Positions 12,445 through 23,995 are shown, counted from the first letter of the stretch. The stretch is DNA of 64,000 nt from Daphnia pulex (GCF_021134715.1 NC_060017.1:1798001-1862000); one strand, 5' to 3'. Notes: generated from the sequence alone by a model not told the origin. Translations and numbers: made by a program.

Positions 12445-13796
12445 GTTTAATTTAACTCACTTTGCTAGGTAATCTAAATAGTGTTTATTTGTTTTATTTA
12501 CAAAAAAATCGTCTGCCATCCATTGACCATTGCCACTTTTTGAGAATCCCCTAGAACGTTGCCAGTCCATGGACTACTTAAGCTAGAGGACGGGACCCTC
12601 GTCCTATCCCGCCGTGTTATAGGCTTATAGCTTGTCGGGTGAATTTTTAATCATATTTTTTTAAGAAGGGTCAATCGATAGAGATTTAAAAAGCTATTCT
12701 AAGTCTCCAAAGCTCCTTTCTTGTGAAGATATTAAAAAAAAAGATATTTGCGCTTAAATTTTGAGGGGAACGGGAGAGGTGCTCGTTGGTTGTCTCCACC
12801 TAGCGCTAAGAATTCTAAACTATGGTTTTTAGAAACAAACAGAATCCAGAGAATCACCAGAGAATCACAGATAGCAGACGCACCTAATCAAACCAAACCA
12901 AAGCAAAACCAGAGAATCATAGAGTGGTAAACCAACAATCACCGCTAGGCGGCGACAACTAACGAGCACCTCCGTCAATTTCTAATTAGAATATCATCGA
13001 AATTAAATATTTGCCGCATAGGGATAATTTAATAAACTATAGCTCATTTCTAATGCTCTATTGATTTCAGTAACAAAAAAAAAATGGTAGCCGACATAGG
13101 AATTGACGAAGTGACCCGTCCTCTAGCTTAAGTAGTCCATGGCCAGTCTAGAGACATAACCCCCCCCCCCCCCCAAAAAAAAATACCCAGAAATTACCAA
13201 ATACCAATTATCTTTTTTTGTAAATAACCCTAGGAGATCCCCCCCCCCCCCCCAAAAAAAAACCTAAGTTTTACCCTAGATTCCTGATGAATTCTTCCAA
13301 ATTCAATGTAAAAGTAGTCCCTCTTTCAAGCTCTCCTATAGAGTTGGCTAACGTCCGAAGTTGCCAGTTCGATGAAATTGTGAAAAATCGATTTGACACG
13401 AACCAGTAACAGTTCTTGCATGGCGGCTTACGGAGTTTCGCCCGTTTCATGTTTTCCCCATAAAGCTTTGCTTATGCAACGTTGCCTGTTATACGAAAGT
13501 CTGTGTATTGTTGCTTTCTCTGTCGTTCTGATGGAATGGGTTCGTTGTAAAGGCTCTTTAGACAATGTCATTCCTCCTTTCTGACATCGCTATTCCTTTC
13601 TTTTTTCACATCTAGACAGCTGGTAAACAACACTTGCAGTTCGTCGTTTTAATTTTTAAGTGTCAACTTAAAAATTAGTTGAAACTCCGCAATTAACGAA
13701 TTCGTGTGACAGGCAACGCCGCATAATCAAAGCTTTAGCTGAATTTTGACGCTCTTCTAAACTTCTATCTAGGCCGATCACGTAGAGCCTTAGTCG
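12445..13796. repeat. Dispersed repeat, copy 1 (internally deleted, carrying an insertion)
   Basis: The sequence is collinear with 22929-27521. Shared blocks include 12445-12567 with 22929-23050, 13142-13330 with 23047-23310, and 13531-13796 with 27270-27521. C-run/A-run tracts and the phrase CTAGGTAATCTAAATAGTG recur in both. Copy 1 lacks the central 3.5 kb of copy 2 and has an extra inverted-repeat element at 12568-13141. The inverted arms near 13460-13500 and 13707-13775 correspond to the outer arms of copy 2, suggesting a non-autonomous DNA transposon family. Confidence 0.7.
12568..13141. mobile_element. 574-bp inverted-repeat transposon with 7-bp target duplication
   Basis: The ends are perfect inverted repeats: CATGGACTACTTAAGC... 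at 12568 and ...GCTTAAGTAGTCCATG ending at 13141, at least 27 bp long. The flanks are direct repeats GCCAGTC at 12561-12567 and 13142-13148. The collinear copy of the host repeat at 23044 has a single uninterrupted GCCAGTC, which is the empty site. A second inverted pair lies inside (about 12775-12810 against 12938-12973). There is no transposase ORF, so the element is non-autonomous; the superfamily is undetermined. Confidence 0.75.
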
Positions 13797-13819
13797 AGGC
13801 TCTTCGAAGGGACAAAATG

Positions 13820-15144
13820 CTAACGTCTCGCGTCTCGCTCACGTCCATATAATGCACCTTCTCTTCGTGAGTCACGACCAATTAAAGAAGGAACGTCACG
13901 TTGTCCGCGTTGTCCATGGAATAAAGAATGCTCGTTTCGTCGATTACATCCACCTCGGCGATCCCTCGGATTGAAATAAGCCGAGTACCTTTTGCCAGCA
14001 GGTTCTGATTTCAAATAGAATAATTATAGATATTGCTTTAATATCAAATAATTTTGGTAATAAAAGTTACCTTTATAAATGGGATTGGGACAATATTTTG
14101 CAATATGCCCGTCTTTGCGGCAGCGGTAGCATTCTTTATACTTGACAATTTCCTGCATTTCGTGTCCATTTGAAGAGGGTGACCGTGGAGGTGGAGTGAT
14201 GACCTCTTGACCGATGTAACTAGTCCCACTGGCGACCCGGAAGAAGCTGACAATTCTGCCAAAACAAAAAAACCATCAAGAAACACGAAACATGAATTCT
14301 TCCATTACCTTAGAAAACATTACCTTTTTCGCCATTTTCCTTTGTTGTTTTGGAGATTTTGGAGAGCCCGGCAGAACCGGTTCGATACCCGATTGAATTA
14401 TAGCTGTTACTAGTCCCCCCGGCGGCGGCCCGGAAGGAGCTGACTGCCAAAACAAAAAAAAAATCATTAGTAAACACGAAACAGGAAATTTTCCATTAGT
14501 TTAGAAAATATTACCTTTTTCGCCTTTTTCCTTTGTTGTTTCGGAGATTATTACCTTATTGTACTGCGCTCCCTTCAGATCGGTTTCTCTTCTCAGTGAG
14601 AATCCTTGGTTAATAAAATTTGGTTTCGTGAACGATAAAAGAACTACGTCCAATGGCGTCTTGGAGCCAGATTTTGAGTCATCGTGTATCTGTTGGACGG
14701 CGGCAGCGGCTACGTGCGCGTCTACCATCTTTAGGACTCAACAAATATCCTGACCAGTTACGAGAAATCTCGTCTAAGTAATCGTGGGCGATAGCCAATC
14801 TGCCTTCTTGTGCTTTGTGTAGATTGGTCAAGTCATTGGGATTGTTGTTTGTGAAAAACGATGCATTTTTGGATCGATGATTGATAATGAGTTCCAAAAA
14901 TGCATGTGTCAACAACGATTGATTTTAGATTGACAAGCAATTTACTTTGTAAAAAATTCCAAAGACCTGAACCCAGGTAGAGGGTCATTACGCAAATAAA
15001 CACACACATTAGGTCAACAGTGGCATCTTCGTCACTAAGTGTCATAGGATTTTTCGGTATAGTTGGTTGATGGCTAGCGAGTCCCTTGATTTTTTTTTTT
15101 CTATTTTGCTTCCCCATGACGACGATTTTAGGGTTGCCAGTCAT
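13820..15144 (-). CDS. CCHC zinc-knuckle (gag-like) protein gene, minus strand, exon model partial
   Basis: The C-terminal exons are clear: 14071-14255 followed by 13820-14004 (stop TAG at 13820-13822), joined in phase. They encode a zinc knuckle CYRCRKDGHIAKYC (C-X2-C-X4-H-X4-C) followed by an Arg/Gly-rich tail, as in nucleic-acid-binding Gag and CNBP-like proteins. Upstream coding blocks lie at 14324-14443, about 14515-14757 and about 14757-14915, with a possible start at 15144. The last links need a frame change or an unseen intron. The segment 14324-14520 is a tandem duplicate of about 14145-14340 that includes an exon and its flanking intron; ISETTKEKGEK and ISKTTKENGEK are paired exon ends. 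A 5-base insertion at the acceptor near 14251-14255 throws the last copy out of phase with the preceding exon, so the gene is either mis-modelled or decayed. No protease, reverse transcriptase or LTR is adjacent. It could be a Gag remnant or a domesticated Gag gene. Confidence 0.45.
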
Positions 15145-15845
15145 TTCGGCACTGTAACCGATTCTTACCGCGTGTGTAAAAATAAAATAATCAATTGTAA
15201 TAGTTTCGGTTTGAAAATAATTTTTATGAAATTGATAAATTTTGTATTTTCTGATTTTCTACTTTAGATAACTATTGATCTGTATTATTTGTTTTCCTAA
15301 AGTTTCACATGGTTGTCCAAAATAACTGAAAATATGAAGCCCAATGGAGACCGTGAAATTTTTTAAACATCGATGGTTGTTCGCTTTATTTTAATGCCTT
15401 TCGCAATTCAGCTTCCCATCCCCCTTACTATTTGTGTTATTACCTTTAAAAAATTTTATCATCAATCATAGCCAATTCCAAAATTACAATAGTTGAATTG
15501 TGTTTTTTAACAGAATCACAAATTCCTACTATCATATAATTGTAAGTTCAGCCTTCACCTTTTCAAACCAGATGAATCCTAGTTTCAATAATCTTATACC
15601 CCACTTTAAAAACCAATACTAATATCCGCTTAAAAAATGAAATATTCAGAAAATGGTAGTGTAAGAGACTACACGGTGCACGTGCATCGTCTTGTCTCTT
15701 ACGGGAATGAATACTTAATAATGCGTTTTCTCACAATGTAACGTTTATTAGTATAGTCTGAAATACAGGTTGATAGGAAAGATAACTTTTGATGGGAGAA
15801 AAGAGAGAGTACCTTTTTACTCAGTTGTTGCCAGCCTGCGAAAAC
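15145..15845. other. AT-rich non-coding stretch with one short hairpin
   Basis: No coding signal. A 9-bp stem GTAAGAGAC/GTCTCTTAC at about 15661-15701 encloses a 24-nt loop. Nothing else is recognised. Confidence 0.4.
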
Positions 15846-16290
15846 GACACCTGCTACCCCCCACTGGCTACCCCCCAATTTGCTATCCCTGGAAAACGGT
15901 AGTGAAACAGAATTCTCCCCTGGCCTTGTGTGTTGTAGCCGTCCGATTATTGACTGTAACAAACAGTCTAAGGCTTTAAGTATATGTCTGCCTATTGTGA
16001 TATGCTTCTTTCATACTATATATGCTTTGAATCAACCAAGTAAGTAGAATTAAATTTTTCATTTGGAATATTTTTATCTCCAGTACATATAAATCTATTA
16101 TAGAGTGTTGACTGTGGACAAAAAAGTCTTGGATAATTGACTGCGAACAAAAACTAATGGAGAATTCGCAGTCAATTATCCAAGACTTCACAGTCAACAC
16201 TCTATAATAATGGGTAGCCAGTGTCGGGGTAGCCAGTGTCGAGGTAGCCAGTGTCGACCCCCCGCGCCAGTGTCGAAGGTAGCAGGTGTC
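15846..16290. mobile_element. Short inverted-repeat element with GTAGCCAGTGTCG minisatellite, copy 1
   Basis: The ends are GACACCTGCTACC at 15846-15858 and GGTAGCAGGTGTC at 16278-16290, an exact inverted pair. Next to the right end is a tandem GGTAGCCAGTGTCG array (16213-16260). The interior (GACTGTAACAAACAGTCTAAGG, GAATCAACCAAGTAAGTAGAATT) recurs in inverted orientation at 34800-35250. A strong internal hairpin occupies 16097-16210. No ORF is present, so it is non-autonomous. There is no clear target duplication. Confidence 0.6.
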
Positions 16291-16849
16291 CCCATGCCTT
16301 AGCTAGCACGAACGATCTTACCCTTACAGAAATTTCTTACAGCTAGGTACAAAAGTTCTTACAAATTATGGAGATCTTCCAGGGATCCACCAACACTGAC
16401 GTTAAACGCGTTCTACTTCACTCAACATCGGTCGAGACCCTCTTTTTCAATCCTTCGAAGAATGCTTTCTTCTTGCGGTTTTTTATTTGCGGCGGCGAAA
16501 AATCACTGCAACTCCCTTCGTTATATGGCTGTTTTGTTGTTCTACTGAAGAAATAAAATAAAAATAAATGACCAAACTAGCATGATGAAATATAATTGCA
16601 TCGGGTTCTGTTCTAATTATAACTTAGCTCCTTACTCAAGTGTAGCATTATTCCCACGTCTTTAAACTTCTCGCTTCAGTTCGGTGTCGTACACTTTTTC
16701 TTCTGCAAGAATCCAATAGTCAAATTAAAGCGTTGTCGCTGATTGCTGCAAGACCCATAAAGTCGTCATAAAATAACTAGCCAAATCTTCTTTCAACACC
16801 ATCGATCAAGCACGTGATTAGAGGCACCCAATTCGTAAATTTTGTTCTT

Positions 16850-17700
16850 CTTTGAAACCAATGAGTTTCACTTTTAAAACAGTTAAAACTGCTGAAACAC
16901 TTCCAACAGATTTTTTTATTCATTTTGGAAAACATCCAGGGTATCAGCGTTTGGTTTCATCAATTCTTTGAGAATATCCTCTTCCGCTGTTCTCATCCTT
17001 TTAACTTTAAAATGATCAAAAACTGTTTGAAGTTCTTCATATTTCTTAGTTACGAAATGTTTCACTTTACATAATGCATTATAGTAACTTTTTCAGCGTG
17101 TGGCATTATGAATAATGAACAGTTCTCCCGCGATCTTTTTGATGTTGTTGGAGGCAACCAAGTTACGGTTTTGTTTATTCCAGATGGAAGATAGTTTTGT
17201 ATCCAGCTGTCCCTTCTATTTTAAAATCATTGATTAACTATGTTATTTACGTCGTTCGTGGCTATTAGGTTCAAAGTGTGACACGTACAGCGAAAATGAA
17301 GTTGAAGACGGATCTTACTTTCTTCATTTTCATCACTGTCAACACGAGTGGCTTCATAACCTCCATATACTCGTTCAGTAATCAGTAGTTCGATGTCCTC
17401 TTTTATAAATAGCGGAAGTGTCGCAAGGAGAATAACTTGTTGACTACCTCGAGACTTTTAAAGTTTTAAAGGAAGGCCACTAGACTGTCAAAAATATTAT
17501 TCCATCTTGTAGGGCATGAAGTTGGAAGAGCGATCCCTAATCATATTATTACCAAAAACTTCAAAAGCCTCCTCAGATGCAATAACAGACCGTCCAATCT
17601 TATTCCAAAGTCCCGGAATTTTAGATAGTGCCTTTTCAAGTGTATTTTTAAGATTTAAAGTCAGTCAGGCTTCCTAAGGCTGCCTCCTAGTTAATGAATT
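16850..17700 (-). pseudogene. hAT-superfamily transposase remnant, minus strand
   Basis: Reading the minus strand from about 17420 down gives a stretch with ELLITERVYGGYEATR followed by LHFRCTCHTLNLIATND. The last part is the hAT hallmark (R-C-x-x-H-T-L-N-L). Further down, the frame gives YYNALCKVKHFVTKKYEELQ and AEEDILKELMKPNADTLD, the region before the hAT dimerisation domain. Stops and frame shifts interrupt the reading, for example after the CHTLNLI block, so it is inactive. The terminal repeats were not identified. Confidence 0.6.
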
Positions 17701-18395
17701 TGTCACGCACATCCAACAACCCAAATTAACAGAATCCCGACACGTTTTACTGGTTCACTATGTGAACGTTCCGTATCCAGACGACGGCAAACTCCTGGTG
17801 GTGGTCAGCGTGTCTCTATTGTCCGGATGAAAGGAATAGAGCAAAGGCGAGCTCATCTCGCAGCTGTTACCAATCTGTAATAAGGACAAACTTGGATCAA
17901 GCTTCTACAGAGATCACCTCAAATCATTCTGGCTTTCTCGAGTCGCTGAATGATGGGCGACGCTAAAGGGCGGGGTCCTTCTCCCCCCCCCCCCGTGTAT
18001 ACTCTTTCGTAATATGAGGTAAGGATGGAGGGTACGAGATGAGGTCTTAAGTTCATTCTTATATCCTTCCAAGCCAAGGCGTGCCTTGGATTGGCGCCCG
18101 TTTCTCTACCTTATTTTTTTATTCCCCCTATTTTCACGGCCCTCCATGCTCATGCTCATGCAATCATGCCCCATATCACATCAACCCGTTTCCTGAGTCT
18201 CATATTGTACAGGAGTGAGAGAGAGGAAAAGCTAAAACAGAAAAAAGGGTTGCAGTAGCGATTTCGCCTCCCCCTCTTTGAGATGACGTCAAATATTTTT
18301 CAGTCGCTTAAATTCCTTCCTCATGTCTCTCAGCCCCCCCCCCTCCCGCCCAAGAATAACAAACAACAGTAACAATCCGTTAATATTCTCTTAAC
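17701..18395. other. Non-coding spacer with C-runs
   Basis: No supported gene. Poly-C tracts occur at about 17982-17995 and 18332-18345. Nothing else is recognised. Confidence 0.35.
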
Positions 18396-18399
18396 CTAT

Positions 18400-18906
18400 T
18401 ATGTGTCGTGTGCTTAATGAAATGACGGATATTATAGTCATCTAGAATAACCTTGACTGCGGAGTCAGGCCAGTCACTCATCGCATTATCGCCTATGTAT
18501 ATTTCAATTGCCCTCCTGTCATACCTTTCGGTATACCTTCCCCTGGCTACAACGACCGTGCAATCTAGCATTTCATCTAGATTGTACATCGACACAGCTG
18601 GTATATATAACTCACCAGCCAGGACAACATCTCCTGCGGTAGCAGAAGAGCAGTCAGTTAGTCGCAGAGCGGAAATTGGTCAGCCAGCCAGCCGCCAGTC
18701 GTCGACCACTCCTTGGTCTCCTCCATTCGCTTCCCCTGCTATTGCCAGTAGCAGCCAGCCAACTCTCTGTTCTCCCTCTCCCTTTCCCTATTCTTCCTTT
18801 CAGTTATCCCTCTTGTTTCATTGCTTGTATATGTGCTCAGCGCTTCAATAAACTTATCGAAACCCAGAGATTAGTCATCACAAAATTTATTTCCTTTTTC
18901 TTACAC
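18400..18906 (+). repeat. Solo-LTR-like or promoter-like segment
   Basis: A TATA-like TATATATAAC at about 18602 is followed by a pyrimidine-rich leader, AATAAA at 18847-18852 and a TTACA end near 18905. That order (TATA, leader, poly(A) signal, CA end) is what an LTR shows. A TG start is possible at about 18402. No matching second LTR, primer-binding site or target duplication was found, so this is tentative. It could instead be the promoter of a small downstream gene fragment. Confidence 0.3.
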
Positions 18907-18916
18907 GGCCGAGACG

Positions 18917-19205
18917 TTGGATGCCATCGTCTGCTGGAAAAGACTGGCCAGATCGGGTGGCGTCGATGCCGTTCTACTTACTGTCAATGGACACGTGTCC
19001 GATTTACCTCAACAACAGCAGCAACTTCAAACGGGCGTCATCCAACGTCATAGAACCAGGTGCTGTCCACTTCCAGGCGGCCACAGCCTTCCACTTTCCG
19101 AAACAGAACACAGAATGTCAGAACACAGAATACATCGGTGTACGTGTATTCAATATTTGCTACAACTTCCACATATTACTTGCTAAAATTGATAGGATCT
19201 TGTAA
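18917..19205 (+). CDS. Unidentified ORF fragment downstream of the LTR-like segment
   Basis: An open frame of about 95 codons starts at 18921 in one frame, and a second frame starting at 18917 is also open. The first contains FYLLSMDTCPIYLNNSSNF and AVHFQAATAFHFPKQNTEC. No family is recognised. Nearby tandem GAACACAGAAT units (about 19102-19130) fall inside it. It may be a chance ORF or a captured exon; confidence is low. Confidence 0.2.
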
Positions 19206-22067
19206 AGTATTTTTAATGAACATTTATATAGTTATTTTATTGTAAAAAAGTGTAAACAATTGCAGAATGAACGTGTCTTTTTTATATTTTCAAAATTGAT
19301 TTCTAACAGTAAATCCATTTGAAAAATACATTTTTTCTACAATATTCACAGGAAAGATTCTGCTCGGGATTTACAAAAGAAAAGCTTCTTTTGGTATGCA
19401 AAGATAATGAGGCAAACGTAGATAATAAATCAGAGAAATATGCACCACCACTACTGATTGAAGTTGAAAATAACGACGAGAATAAATATCCCACAATGAA
19501 ATATTGCTGCAAAGAACATGGATATTCAAGGATGGAACAAGATATCTTCATCCATATGACAATTAAAAATCGTTCTAAAGCAATGTGAAATTCAAGGATT
19601 CTTCCCTGACAAAAAATGGCTTGGTTCAATGTTGGCGCCTGTACATAATACCGTTACCCAACATGGTGGTCACAAATATTTTACTAGCACACAATTAAAA
19701 TATTGGCATACCAGAAATGGACTAGCCATGGCAAATTAGTTGGAAATGGCCCGGCACGATGTGCGCTTCCGATCCATATCAATTATAATTGCGGAGAAAA
19801 ACATTTGGTATATAAAGATATTAGACATTTACCCTATAGTATCTTAGATCTTAATACACTTATAGGAAAACCAATATCGGCTGAGACATAACAAAAATAG
19901 AAGTGTAATATCACGTATTCTTCATTCTCAGTTCACTCCAACATATGGTAAACAACGATTCACCTTTTTAACTCATAAATTGACGATACAGACAGAAGCG
20001 CGAAAAAACGTACCTATGTTGGCTATAAACAAACAAATTTTCTTGTCTTGATAAAAATGTAACCCAATGTAAAATGTCCCTCTCTATTACAAACAACAAA
20101 GGCTGTACACCACTGTAGCCAACACAGGTGCCTTGTTTTTCGCTTTTGCCTGAATCGTTATTAATGGAAGTGAGTGTACCAATACAAAGAATAAGAAGCA
20201 TTGCTGATTTAAATTGCCTATTGTAACGTAATTTTGATTTGCTTTTAACGAGCCAATATATCTGCTGCTATTATTGGCTACATATTGGTGTTTTAATAAT
20301 GGAATGAATCCGAAATGAAGCGACGATTGCAAATCTAAATACGAAAACATTTGCTGTATTGAACAAAACGGATGCTATTTTTTTAGCTTATTACACAAAT
20401 TAATTTCCGTCATCACTAACGTGGGAGCTATCTCCATCACCACTTTCGGGGATGTTTTTAGCTTTCAAACATTTTTCCAACACGGCTCATTTCATCTCTA
20501 TTTTCGTCTTTCTATAGGCTAAAACACGATCCTTATGCACCCAAGTTTATTCCCGTGCGAGGCAAAGTCTGGTGACATCTGAAAAGGGAAATGGAAAGCA
20601 CAATCAATATTTTTTGCCGACAGATTCGAGGGTAATCTTTCCAATTACGAAACCAATAGGGTTTGTGGAGTTTAAAGACATTTTTATCATTTGTGGTTTC
20701 TTTGGCAACAAATTCATTGCTCCTTGGTCATTAACTGTGAACATGATTACTTTAAAAATTTATCTTAGCTTATTCCCTCCAAGAAGGGAAACGGTCGTCT
20801 AAATGTGCAACAGTTTCATGCTGTTTTCAAGGTCGACAATCAATTTGATGACATTTTCACGCGCTTTGAATGGCAATTTAAAATTTGTTGATTTGGCAAG
20901 TTAGAACACTTGTCAGTATAAATTTCTACGCAGCAATCTCCTGTTTTTGTGTATAGCAACACAGAGGATATTGAAACAGTTGCTCTCATAATTTAATCCT
21001 TTTCATAGGCTGTTAAAAAAGATAAAGATTGAAATAGAAAATATGAGAGTGGGGTAAAAAAATCTATATATTTACCCGCTAGTTTTTCCTCACTTATATG
21101 AAAAACATGTTTTCCATCGTCTGCTGTGTGGTACAATGGCTATTGGATCTGCCAAGTGTTCTACAGTTCCATAATTCATTATTCCGTTTTCACTGACACC
21201 GACCTGTTTATCGTCAGCCTTGTCTTCACCAGAATCGTTTTCTATTCTACTTACAGAAGATTCCCCATGTTCTATATACGTAGCTGAACATTTTCCTTTT
21301 CACAATTCAAACCATCTCCTTTGCAAGTTGCCCAATATATTCTTTCAACCCCTCCAATGTGCTCTTCCAACCCTTCTTCATGTTCTTCTTTCTGCTCTTC
21401 CTCTTCTTGCCTTACTTCTTCCTGCTTCATCTGCTTTAGACTTTAAGCTGCAGGTTTGATCTGTTGAATATTGTATAAAAATAAAACATGCATTAATACA
21501 TAGAAATCATGTATTAATACATAGAACCATTTTATATGAAACAAAGGGACATTGCAGTGTTGTATTTTTTACCGTTGCTAATGGACATATTAGAGTTATT
21601 GGAGTCAGTTTGGGAATTTCCCTTCTCTTTTTATTACGTCTGCCAGATGACAGTATCCCTTCCGTCAAATCAAACATACAACATAGAGGGCCATTTGCCT
21701 GATCAAGAAACTTACACGGATGGCTGTATGTATGTGGTCTATGGTATATATATAATGGTATGATATATGTTCAGCCTACCGCATAAAATCAAACAAAATC
21801 TACAAACATTCATGAAAAAACCAACGGTTCATTTACAGTCTCTGACAACGAAAAACTTCTACTCCGGTGTCCGGTGAAAACTGACAAGTCTCTATCAGCG
21901 CCACTGGCCTAAATGACTTTTGGACATTTGGACATTCAGGCCAGTGGCTGGGGACTTTCAGTCCCTGGCGTGAATGTCCGAGTCGTTGTCCAGACACATG
22001 TGGTAATTTTATATATTTCCCTATCTAGCCGATTTTCCGTTTCTTATATTTTTCTATGTAGGTATTT
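19206..22067. other. AT-rich repeat-block sequence without recognised genes
   Basis: Scattered short ORFs on both strands (for example 19319-19588 plus, 20087-20350 minus, 20572-20802 plus and 21220-21459 plus) show no motif I recognise. Some phrases (FPITKP at about 20640) recur in the TE-derived ORF at 22.1 kb, suggesting decayed copies of one element. No RNA gene was seen. Confidence 0.35.
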
Positions 22068-22521
22068 GACAGAGGAGCTAATAGTTCTATTTTTACTGCC
22101 AAATACTCGCATCGTTATGGCAAAGAAGCTTTTCGCAACAAACAGACCCCAAACTTTTCCCATAACTAAGCCAGTTTTTCACAAAATAACAATTGACAAT
22201 ATTCCTGAGCTGTTTGATTTAATCGGAACGAATTATTTGTTGATATATTCATTGTTAAAGCTCTACAGAAACCAAGATTGGATTTAGTTACCATCGCAGT
22301 ATTGGGAACTCATGACGGACTACCGTACTGCGAGAGATTTCGTCAAATCTCTAGAGGTGACGAATGATTGCGCTGAGCGTGGAGTCAAAATAATTAATGA
22401 TTTCAAAAATGTAACTGAAGATGAGGAACAACTTCAATATGTTCTTAAAGTTATAGAACACCATCGACGATTAGCTCCGACCCTCACAAAAGAAAATTTG
22501 AATAAGCAATTATTTCCGTAA
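22068..22521 (+). pseudogene. C-terminal part of an uncharacterised arthropod TE-associated protein
   Basis: The frame reads KLFATNRPQTFPITKP, then ELFDLIGTNYLLIYSLLKL, then an in-frame TAG at 22285-22287. It continues in the same frame with TARDFVKSLEVTNDCAERGV and ends at TAA 22519-22521. The pattern (DLIG.....L...L, then FV..L.V.ND.AERGVK.I.DF) is one I associate with the C-terminus of a large uncharacterised protein family found in many arthropods and cnidarians, with element-like distribution. The family name is not certain. The single stop suggests a pseudogene; the upstream part is not intact. Confidence 0.4.
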
Positions 22522-23899
22522 ATAAGTCAATAAGGCACATCATTTTTGAAGTTGTAATCATTTGCGGCAATACAAAAAAATGGACTAAAAACAGGACAAA
22601 AAATAGGATTTTCAGCACTAATTACTTTTTTTGTGTACCATCTAGATTTCATTAAAAAAAATCAGTGTGATTTTAACTAAATTTTAGCCGGAAAATAAAT
22701 TTGGTGCAAAAATACTGACTTTCATCGGAAATGGAACACCCTAGGTGACCCGATACACCCGCGCGAATTTATTTTTCTTCGATCCCCACAATTTTCTTTC
22801 ACTACAATGTCCGTTGGTGACGTCTATTGACTGTCCACGGTGGCGCGTAACTATTTCGTGGTAATAGACTGTGGGGTCCGTCGCGTAACGAAAAAGCAGA
22901 CGGAAAGTCGTGGCAATAGACCCAACCTTTAATTTAACTCACTTTGCTAGGTAATCTAAATAGTGTTTATTTGTTTTATTTACAAGAAATTTGTCTGCAT
23001 CCATAGCTGCCACTTTTTTAGAAGGGGGTTTCCTAGAACGTTGCCAGTCTAAGGACACAACCCCCCCCCCCCAAAAAAAAAATACCCAGAAAATACCAAT
23101 TATCTTTTTTTGTAAATAACCCTAGGAAATCCCCAAAAATAAAAAAAACCTACGTTATACCCTAGACACAGATAAAGACCACTTGATAAATAAAGACAGA
23201 TAAAGACCACGTCGTCTTTATCTATGCCCTAGATTCTTGATGAATTCTTACAAATTCAATATAAAAGTAGTCCCTCTTTCAAGCATGCTTGAAGCTCTCT
23301 TATAGGGCCTTCCTAAGTTGAATTATAATTTTATTTTCTGTCCGTTTGGTGTCTCTCACAAACAATTTTCATTGTTTAAACACGGCCGAAAACGGACGAT
23401 GGGGTGAACAGCGCCCCTAGTCCATAAAATCCATAATAAAAAACAGCCTAATTGAAACAAATATGGGAGAATTCCTAAAATCCCTTAAAATAAAAAAAAT
23501 TTACCTAGACAGACCCTAGATTTCCATAGCTGACACCCTAGGTTTCAAAAAAGTTCGAAATCCCCCTAAAAAAGGAAATATCCCTAGTGGTGGATCCTAA
23601 GTGGCAGCCCTGCCTGCATCGTACAATCATCGCCAGAAGTCCTAGGGAGGCGTCAAATTTAAGCTGAAGCTTTGCTTATGCGACGGTGCCTGTTATACGA
23701 AAGTCCGTGTATCCTCCCACCTGGTGGGTATGTACCAACACCACGTGTCACCCGCCACCGTTTACTGCCCATTTTAATTTCTAAGTTCTAACAACATTGA
23801 TACGTTATTACAATACTTAGTCGTTATAGGTTTTGTTGGCTATCTTAAATCTTAATTGGTTTCCACTTAAAGTTTTATAAAATATTTAAATTTAAGCAA

Positions 23900-23995
23900 A
23901 ATGAAAAAAAAGAAACGTGCCACGTTAGGCCCAAAACCACGTCCCTTGGAGTGGTTATCCAGTGCTCTACCCACTACACCACTTGCTATTGCTTC
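23900..23995 (-). ncRNA. tRNA-like / SINE-head-like sequence
   Basis: The minus strand reads TGGTGTAGTGGGTAGAGCA, a good Pol III A-box and D-arm. It is followed by an anticodon-stem-like CTGGA/TCCA with a 7-nt loop, and ends in a T-run after CACGTTTC. The B-box region (GTGGTTTTGGGCC) is degenerate and position 33 is not U, so it is not a working tRNA. A tRNA pseudogene or tRNA-derived SINE head is likely. Confidence 0.35.

Noticed and set aside
13141..13260. Poly-C/poly-A tracts as a possible regulatory quadruplex site
   Set aside because: The same tracts recur in the second copy of the dispersed repeat, so they are part of the element rather than a conserved host signal.
14379..14390. GGTTCGATACC, a B-box-like motif
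   Set aside because: No A-box at the right distance and no cloverleaf; it lies inside a coding exon of the CCHC gene.
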